A DNA stretch of 64,000 bases, from assembly GCA_963969345.1 (NCBI GenBank), contig OZ017767.1, positions 12,273,057-12,337,056 on the forward strand. Direction: 5' to 3'. Position 1 is the first letter of the stretch; every line of letters starts with the position of its first letter. The notes beneath the pieces are model-generated. The model had not been told where the DNA came from. It did not search any database and saw only the letters and a program-made list of their open reading frames with translations. The position numbers and the translations under genes were made by a program. Shown piece by piece: positions 57,409 to 64,000 of the stretch. The DNA comes from Turbatrix aceti. Lineage: Eukaryota; Nematoda; Chromadorea; Rhabditida; Panagrolaimidae.

Positions 57409-58802
57409 TTTTGTTTTTGTCGATTTGAAGTTTGGCAATGCTAAAGGTTTGTTCCTTAAAGTAATGACGACAAATGTGCTTTGCAATGTGCTGGCAATAA
57501 AAACAGGCACTTTGCCGTTACTATGGCAAAGTCTGGTCAAACGCGCAAATATGTTTGTTTGTAAAAAAATGTTTCTGGATAAAAACGTCGATATGGCAGT
57601 AATTATATATTTTTCAGCACGACAAAAAGGACAACAAGAATTGCAGTTGCAAACACAACACGCCGCCATTACAAAAATATACAAGAGCAAAGTTTCTTTG
57701 TTGTTCAATTGGACAAAAGCATACAAAACGTCCGTCGCTTGATCCCTTTCGTGTGGTAGGGAATCAATCGTCGTGAACCTCTCTGGTTGTCGGTGTTTCA
57801 ACTCCCCAACCTTTACGTTGCTGCCCGCAATTTAACCCCCCCGTTCCTCTTTCCGTGAACCAATGTCACTTCACTCATTCATTCATTTGCACTTAGTCAG
57901 CCAAAATAGTTTTAAGTGAACAATCCTTATTTTCTTCTTTTCGATGTTTGTGCACTCATTCCATCATGCTTTGCCGATGACATGATGTATCAAAATAGGC
58001 GGGAAAGGCGTGCTTCCAGCTGCGCCGCATGCACATTCCAATGTTGCTTTATTTCACCATTACTAAGTGGTAAGTTGTCATTAGACCAGATGTTAGAAGG
58101 CACAAATGATGTCCACCCAATGTTGCTTATTTACTATCAAAGATCGTAAAACTTTTTTGCGCTCGTAGGCCATTTTTGATTGTGTTTATCAGTAAAACCT
58201 AAAAAATTGAGATAAAGCCAATCTTAAAAATTGGTTTATTTTTTTTCATATTCATAAGTTCTGTTTTTATTGACAAGAAAGTTCAACATTTCAAAACTGC
58301 ATGACACATTACAAAACAAGAAAAAAACTGAAAGTCAAACGAAACGTAATAAAGAACAATTCGTCATCCATGTTGTTTTATAACACATGTTTTTTTTTGC
58401 GTGACAAATTTGACAAGTGTAAGGCGTTTCTATTTCCGAAGAAAAAAATCAGAGACGTTGAGTCATTTGAAAGTAACGTCCGTAGCAATAAAAAGATTTT
58501 GACAGTTGTTTTTCTGCAAAATTTGATACCGAAATGCCATTTTCGATTGGCGTGGTTCCCTTGTGAGTGTGAAAAGTCGCGGAGCTGTCGTTATGCGAAA
58601 TTTTTGATCTAGAACGCCAAATATGCAAAATTTCAAACTCTCGTCAAAGCTCTGACCTTGTAATCGCTACGATCGGTCGCGCAGTGAGCGCGTTGATAGC
58701 TTGTCAGATTGACGAACGCACTGACGGCTAGCCGAAAGCGGGGGGCGTGCAGAGGGACTCCAACGACGGTGCCGGACAGAAAACAGAATCCCCTATTTCA
58801 CA
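57409..58802. other. Divergent intergenic region, bestrophin / PDZ gene
   Basis: About 1.4 kb, AT-rich in the middle and GC-rich close to the PDZ start. It should hold both promoters. ORFs of up to 105 codons on the plus strand and a frame extending bestrophin upstream have no domain evidence. No repeat or RNA gene was recognised. Confidence 0.45.
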
Positions 58803-59765
58803 ATGCAAGATACCGGCAACTTCGAGCAGCAGCACCCGCCAGAAGCATTCGACGAAGTCTCCGAGTTCGACTTCAGCCTCCAGGTTGGCGAGAATTTGGG
58901 CATCAAGCTGAACAAAGAACTCGCCGTTATGAGTGTTGCCAAAGGCAGCCCTACCGATGGCAAGCTAGAGGTCGCCGACGTCGTCTTATCAATCAACGGC
59001 ATTCCACTAAAGACGGTGAAACAGTTTGACGACGTTGTAGCCGAAGGCGGTGCAATTCGTATTGTTGTTCAGAGAGGACTCAAGGTATGTGATGTGGATC
59101 ATTTCCCCGAGAGTCACTGAATAACATTCTCCCGAATATAAAAACAAACTTTTTTTCAAGTTGTAATTTTTCAGTCTGCAGTGCAAACCCTCCTTCCCCC
59201 AGAACGCGAAAGTTACGTCAGGCGTCGCGACGGATGCATCTACCAAATAGTAAACATCGAGCACCAGCGTGGCTGCAAATTTGGTCTCGGCATCAAGCAC
59301 CACCAAAATCGAGTTATTGTTTCCCGGGTCGTCGACGGCTCGCTCTCGGCTCAGTCTCTCATCGTGGGCGATCGGATTATCGACATCAATGGTATCCCCG
59401 TATCCGACAAGGATGTAGCGAGGGACCTCCTCTTGAAGTCCCTCACCAAGCACCGAAAAGTTGACATGTTAATTGAGAGATCAGTCAGCGACGAAGCCAG
59501 ACAATTTGCCGAACAAGCGCTCGTGGCATCCCAGATGCAGCCGCCCTCCGTTGCCATGGCCTCGGATATCAGAGAAATTGTCACCAGACAGAAGGAGAAG
59601 ATGAAGAATCACAAGGTAATCCAGCCAAAGGCAGGCATAATGAGAAAACAGAACACAGCAGGACATGGACGGCAAGTTCACCTAATTGGTGGCGAAAAAG
59701 AAATTAACATCGCCGACGATCACGAAGGCAAAGCGCTCAAGAAGGTCAGGGTTGACGCGAAATGA
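58803..59765 (+). CDS. Two-PDZ-domain protein, nematode-type, 290 aa
   Basis: Exons 58803-59084 and 59175-59765 join in phase. PDZ-like domain 1 covers about residues 22-93 (LQVGENLGIKLNKELAVMSV, LEVADVVLSINGIPLKTVK), with the binding-loop glycines replaced (NLGIKL for GLGF). Domain 2 covers about residues 105-195 (FGLGIKHHQNRVIVSRVVDG, LIVGDRIIDINGIPVSDKDV). The pair, in particular the VSDKDVARDLLLKSL segment, resembles a nematode family of small two-PDZ proteins. The C-terminal 90 residues are basic and probably disordered or coiled (IVTRQKEKMKNHK). It has no catalytic domain and is likely an adaptor; partners are unknown. AATAAA signals lie within 60 bp of the stop. Confidence 0.8.
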
Positions 59766-60174
59766 TTTGTGGAAAGGGTAATAAAATACTAATTGTGATT
59801 TTGGACGTTTAACGGTACACAATAAAGATTTGAAAACTGCCAAATTATGGTAACTTTTATGTAGTAGTCTGCAAAAAAAACACGAAGCAAGAAATCAAGG
59901 CCACATTTTCGTTAAAAAAATATTTTTTTATCGTAATAAGTTTTTTCAGTAAATAACTAAAATCCCGAAGATATCATTGAATTGGACGCTATTAGCAGTC
60001 TCGGCTGCCATCAGGGTAATGAGGGCGATGTTCAAAGTACATTACGCATTATAGATAATTAATTTGCTTAACAGAAAAGTAAATAAATAGGCTTTATAGA
60101 TTTTGTCATAAAATTTGCCGACGACAACCGTTGTGCACGACATCGTCAAGCAAGACGGCTCGACAAGTAGGCGA
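59766..60174. other. Convergent 3' region, PDZ gene / COPZ
   Basis: About 400 bp of AT-rich sequence between two convergent stops. It holds polyadenylation-type signals for the PDZ gene (AATAAA near 59780 and 59820) and nothing else recognisable. Confidence 0.5.
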
Positions 60175-60957
60175 TTACTTTAGAAGAGACCATTGGATTT
60201 GGCCCTTGACCGATGAGACCAGTTGAGACAGCGATTGGTCCGTAATGTGGATTTCGTCTCCTCGAAGTGCGCATCGAGAAACCACAGAGATTGGATCGGT
60301 GTCGAGGATGACGCTAAAATTATGAAACGGGACGTTTAAAACATAAAATCGCAAAGTTTATCAATAAACCCACCCATCATCGCAAAGCTCGTCCAAGATG
60401 AGGATAATGACATCAATGTTGTCGTAGAGAGCTTTCTTTTCGACGTTTTTGCGCAGAACGTTCGACACAGAATCGTAAAGACAATTGAGAACGCTCACGA
60501 GAATAAGCTCATTTTCGTTGGCGCTGCCAATGACGTAAAAGAAGAGGTCGACGTTGGAACGATACACGCAAATCAGGCCGTCGAAAAGGATGATTTCGGC
60601 TGAAATTCAAAACATACTTCAAGCTCATCCTTTTTCACAAAATAACTCACAATTAGCTTTGTGAGTCTTCTGGAAAAGACTCTTCTCAAAAGTGGACTGC
60701 TCTTTTTCTGTGGGGAACGTTTCCTTGTCGTAGTACTAAAAAACACAGTTTGTTACTGTGTTTTAAAATCATAAATAGCAATCCAGCTCATAAAAAGCAA
60801 ACTGTAGTTATCAAACCAACCTTGGCAAGGATGCGATTTCCATCCTGATCGAGGATTGCAATGCCCTTGATGCTGTAGAGCGACGAGATATCCTGAAAAG
60901 ACACATTTCATACTTCCCATATAACCGTATCCATATTCTTACCAAGTTCTGCGGCAT
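60175..60957 (-). CDS. COPZ: Coatomer subunit zeta, 178 aa, 5 exons
   Basis: Zeta-COP is the small longin-domain subunit of the COPI coat that carries Golgi-to-ER traffic. Exons (descending): 60957-60943, 60892-60821, 60735-60651, 60599-60374 and 60313-60175; phases agree. The sequence runs MPQNL, then [89 protein letters not shown] and ends IQWSLLK. Each block has a direct counterpart in metazoan COPZ, and the length matches human COPZ1 (177 aa). The first coding exon is just 15 bases, like those of PWP2 (18 bases) and the thiolase below (15 bases). Confidence 0.95.
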
Positions 60958-61189
60958 TTTAACAAACTTAAGTCAAAATCGGCAGGTTTAACAACGTGTA
61001 AATAAAAGAACAATAGAAGCGTAAGAAAAACAGCCAACACCGCGGTGTACACAGCGCGCAAGATTTTTCAACGTTGCATTTAGAAAATTTCGTGTTGAGA
61101 GTTACGAACTCTTTTTTTTTACAAAAAGTTTGCAACCTTTTTGTATACTTTTTTCCATGGCTTTTTTACGGGGCATATTTTAGTTTTTT

Positions 61190-61909
61190 TAGTTTGCAAT
61201 TTGAGTGGATTTGCTACTGCACAGTTGTTTCATTATGCACATCGTTCTATTACCTCAATTATCTCTTCTCCAAGATTTTTGTCTGTTTTTTGACGCCTTT
61301 TTATCGTCATAAAGATAAATGTGCTTTTTTTTGTGATTCCGATCATTTATTCATTCTTTACTATCTCCTGGATTGCATACTACGTCGTTGTCACGTGTTG
61401 CAAGAAGTCCAAGTCATCACCAGAGAAACCTAAAATAAAGTTGAATAAGGAATGTGCACGGATGACACCGTCGATGGAATCTTCAGCACCGGTAACACGG
61501 TTAAAACCACAATCTTCTGATGTCGTATTCAGCTAAGTCAGAAGTACAATTGGCTCCGTGGAGAAACCCGACACCAAAGGTGAAGAAAATGGAGTGGATG
61601 ATTGCTCCGCAGCGGGAACACCTATTCCTTTGTCCAGCCCAACGAAGCCGACGCCAAGTGATCAAAAAAAGTTGAAACTTTCTCGATGCAGTCCGGTGAG
61701 GTCAAATTTTTTTTCACATAAAGCTCAAATTCGTAAAATAATGTACTTACTATGTTTTTTTTCAGGAAAACACCCTCTTTGAAGTCGATTCATTGATGTC
61801 AGAACATCGCTTTATCGATGATCTTGTTATTCAGACAACGGAAGAAACGCTTGCAAAATTCGAATTTACAGGCGTTCTCTCTAAAACCATCAGAAAACCT
61901 GTTCTATAA
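61190..61909 (+). CDS. Probable small membrane protein gene, exon structure unresolved
   Basis: Three coding-like stretches lie in order on the plus strand. About 61294-61536: open, with a transmembrane segment VLFFVIPIIYSFFTISWIAY followed by a Cys/Lys-rich turn and a polar tail. About 61540-61695: the same frame after an in-frame TAA (61534-61536), reading VEKPDTKGEENGVDD onward to donor GTGAGG. About 61766-61909: after acceptor ttttttcag, ENTLFEVDSLMSEHRFIDD to stop TAA. Exons 2 and 3 join in phase. The TAA means that a short intron, an unrecognised exon border, stop read-through or a mutation must separate 1 from 2. A further hydrophobic stretch near 61195-61275 may be an upstream exon. 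I do not recognise the family. Confidence 0.4.
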
Positions 61910-62239
61910 CGTTCTGTATGTTTTTTTGACAGTAAACGATGCTTTGCCATATGTATATTGTTTGTCTGTTTTGTACAGTAGGGGTTATTTTTTTTCCTGC
62001 TTTTTAAAGTTTTTTTTCTAGCACTTTTTACGCATTTTTGAGTTTACTCTGATCATTCCGGCGTGCTTTATGATTTTTGGTGTTTTTTCTCTCGCGATGA
62101 ACAAGCCTGCTCGCGTGTTTTGTCAGGCCACTTTAAGCGTGTCATCTATATAAACGATCTCTTTATCAGTTTCTCGTCAAGACATATTTCGGTTTGTCGC
62201 CCGCATTTGCTCTTCTTGGACCCTGTCATTGTTTCTGTC
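61910..62239. other. Intergenic, upstream of thiolase
   Basis: AT-rich 330-bp interval, probably the thiolase promoter. No feature was recognised. Confidence 0.4.
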
Positions 62240-63563
62240 ATGTCGACAATTAAGGTTGGGTTTTTTTAACAAAAAATAATTTTTATTACTTTTTGTGTCA
62301 ATTTTTAGGACGTTTATATCATTTCTGCTGCACGCACACCAATCGGTGCTTTCAAAGGCAAATTGGCCAGCGTCAATGCTGTCGACCTTGGATCGACGGC
62401 GCTCAAGGCGGCTCTCAGCAGGGTTAATGTCGAACCTACAACTGTGGAAGAAGTTTTCTTTGGACAAGTCCTTCAGGCGTCAGTCGGCCAAAACCCAGCA
62501 CGTCAAGTTGCGTTGGGGGCGAATCTTGGTCTCGATGTCACTGCTACGACAGTCAACAAAGTTTGCAGTTCTGGATTGAAGTCAATTATCCTAGCTGCTC
62601 AGCAGATTCAGGTCGGGCATAGAAATCTAACTGTGGGAGGAGGCTCTGAGTCCATGAGTCAGGCTCCATTTTACATTGCTCGCGGCGAAACACCCTATGG
62701 AGGATTCCAGGCTACTGTAAGTACAGTTTTTTTTTTTTTTGCTCAAAATCGTAATTTTTCAGGACGGCATTCTTCGTGACGGCCTAACAGATGCCTACAA
62801 CAATAAGCATATGGGTGTTTGCGCTGAAGGCACGGCCAAGAAGTTTAGCATTACTCGTAAAGACCAAGATGACTACGCTTTGCAGAGTTATCAGCGCGCT
62901 GCCGATGCCTGGAAGAACAACGTCTACGATGCCGAAATAGTTCCCGTTGAGGTCAAGGATCGTCGAGGTAATACGACTGTTATCGACGTTGATGAAGAAT
63001 TTTCCCGAGTAATCGTTGAAAAATTCCGGACGCTTAGAACCGTTTTCAAAGATGGTAAGTTTTTTTTTCACATGTATGCTTGTATTTTTTTACATTTTTT
63101 AGACGGCACAATCACTGCTGGAAACGCTTCATCGCTGAATGACGCTGGCGCCGCAGTTCTCCTTGCATCCCCCGAAAAAACCAAGGAACTGGGGGTAACG
63201 CCTCTAGCCAAGATCGTCGCATACGGAGACGCCGCGATCGAACCTGAGAACTTTGCGGAGGCTCCGGCACACCTGATTCCTCGGCTACTACAGCGAGCCG
63301 GCCTCAAGCCATCCGATATTGCTCAGTTCGAACTCAACGAGGCTTTCTCTCTTGTTCCGATCGCTGCCATCAAACAACACTCCCTCGATCCTCTCAAAGT
63401 CAATCCGAACGGTGGCGCTGTTGCTCTTGGTCACCCGCTTGGGATGTCGGGTGCCCGCCTGGTTGTTCACCTGGCGCATACACTTAAATCCGGTCAGTAC
63501 GGTCTTGCTGCCCTATGCAACGGTGGTGGGGGAGCGTGTGGTATTGTTATTCAGAAGTTGTAA
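62240..63563 (+). CDS. Acetyl-CoA acetyltransferase (thiolase II), 391 aa, 4 exons
   Basis: This enzyme condenses two acetyl-CoA to acetoacetyl-CoA, or splits it, in mevalonate/ketone metabolism. Exons: 62240-62254, 62309-62716, 62763-63054 and 63103-63563; phases agree. The catalytic set is complete: the acyl-accepting Cys91 in [10 protein letters not shown], His349 in [10 protein letters not shown], and Cys377 in [14 protein letters not shown] is also present. The N-terminus [16 protein letters not shown] begins directly with the thiolase fold. There is no mitochondrial presequence, so it fits the cytosolic type; a peroxisomal signal is not seen at the C-terminus (VIQKL). Length is standard. 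ATG 62240 is the only start that restores the first strand. Confidence 0.95.
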
Positions 63564-64000
63564 CGTTGTATTGTACTCGCATAAAATTTTTATCATTTTG
63601 TGACGCAGCAAGTCGAGTGCGGTTGTATCGAACATTTGGACTGTATCACCGACCAGATGAAAATATCGACAACGAAACGATGATAATAAACAAACAACAG
63701 TAAAAATTTAAAAAAAGAAAAAGACTGGGTGAATTTTTCCAACATCCAGCCAGAGAAGACAAAGTTCAAAATTACGACTAAAGTCAAACCCAGCAACACA
63801 AAAAAAGCTAAAATAAATTTTTTTTCAGTCAAATTAATTGCACGTTTGAGCATTTTATATTCGTTATTCGGCTTTTTTTAGCATTTGTTTAGCATTCATC
63901 GTTTTTCGGCATTCTAGGGTGTTTTTAGGCGTTGACTTTGTTTTTTGGACGAACTTCTTCGAATTTTGTTTTAGTAAAATTTAAATTTGTGGTTAACGCT
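63564..64000. other. Right-edge region, nothing firm on + strand
   Basis: AT-rich region after the thiolase stop. A minus-strand frame is discussed separately. No RNA gene or repeat was seen. Confidence 0.4.
63593..63853 (-). CDS. Possible N-terminal exon of a single-pass membrane protein
   Basis: From ATG 63853 the minus strand reads MLKRAINLTEKK followed by a 20-residue hydrophobic segment (FILAFFVLLGLTLVVILNF) and more hydrophobic sequence, to a stop at 63593. The N-terminal basic patch plus membrane segment looks like a type II anchor or signal. However, the frame contains a splice-acceptor-like ttattttag and its tail looks non-coding, so true exon borders are uncertain. It could equally be a chance frame in AT-rich DNA. 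Confidence 0.25.
   Translation of the reverse strand: MLKRAINLTEKKFILAFFVLLGLTLVVILNFVFSGWMLEKFTQSFSFFKFLLLFVYYHRFVVDIFIWSVIQSKCSIQPHSTCCVTK

Overview
The window is a nematode-type nuclear genome segment. Three things point to this. Introns are compact (the shortest about 42 bp) with TTTTCAG-type 3' splice sites. A seven-transmembrane chemoreceptor of the nematode-specific Sre family lies at 28.9-30.3 kb, with a decayed copy beside it. Many start codons sit 0-28 bases behind an unpaired 3' splice site, the pattern left by spliced-leader trans-splicing. No bacterial, organellar or viral gene block, rRNA cluster or CRISPR array was seen. All exon boundaries are read from splice signals and reading-phase bookkeeping; none is backed by transcripts.

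Layout. 0-8.7 kb: the end of an unidentified + strand gene, fumarylacetoacetase (-), two tandem Tudor-domain genes (+), and a shortened Discs-large-like L27-PDZ-PDZ gene (-). 8.7-18.2 kb: gene-poor AT-rich DNA holding a 2.75-kb hAT-like element with an exact 8-bp target duplication, a 360-bp hAT-type MITE, simple repeats and a few orphan exon-like pieces. 18.2-27.6 kb: a GC-rich composite repeat block made of four head-to-tail units. Each unit opens with a 22-bp palindrome, continues with nested 75-, 46- and 63-bp tandem arrays, and ends in an AT-rich spacer carrying a 73-bp tRNA-like sequence. 27.6-35.4 kb: a hypothetical gene, the sre gene, a foldback element, the sre pseudogene and a small secreted-peptide ORF.

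35.4-63.6 kb is a dense housekeeping block: transketolase, LEO1, NUP155, a secreted endonuclease/exonuclease/phosphatase-fold enzyme, COP9 subunit 4, PWP2, RBM39, an F-box protein, a bestrophin, a two-PDZ protein, coatomer zeta, an unresolved membrane-protein gene and acetyl-CoA acetyltransferase. Neighbours alternate between divergent pairs sharing short promoters (CSN4/PWP2, 171 bp) and convergent pairs (PWP2/RBM39, F-box/bestrophin, PDZ/COPZ). NUP155 and LEO1 are co-directional with a 291-bp gap and may form an operon. Functionally the block covers transcription elongation, splicing, ribosome biogenesis, nuclear transport, cullin regulation, COPI traffic and central carbon metabolism.

Four independent small-element insertions can be bounded to the base: three hAT-type with 8-bp duplications and one TA-flanked. 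Two of them sit inside introns of housekeeping genes.
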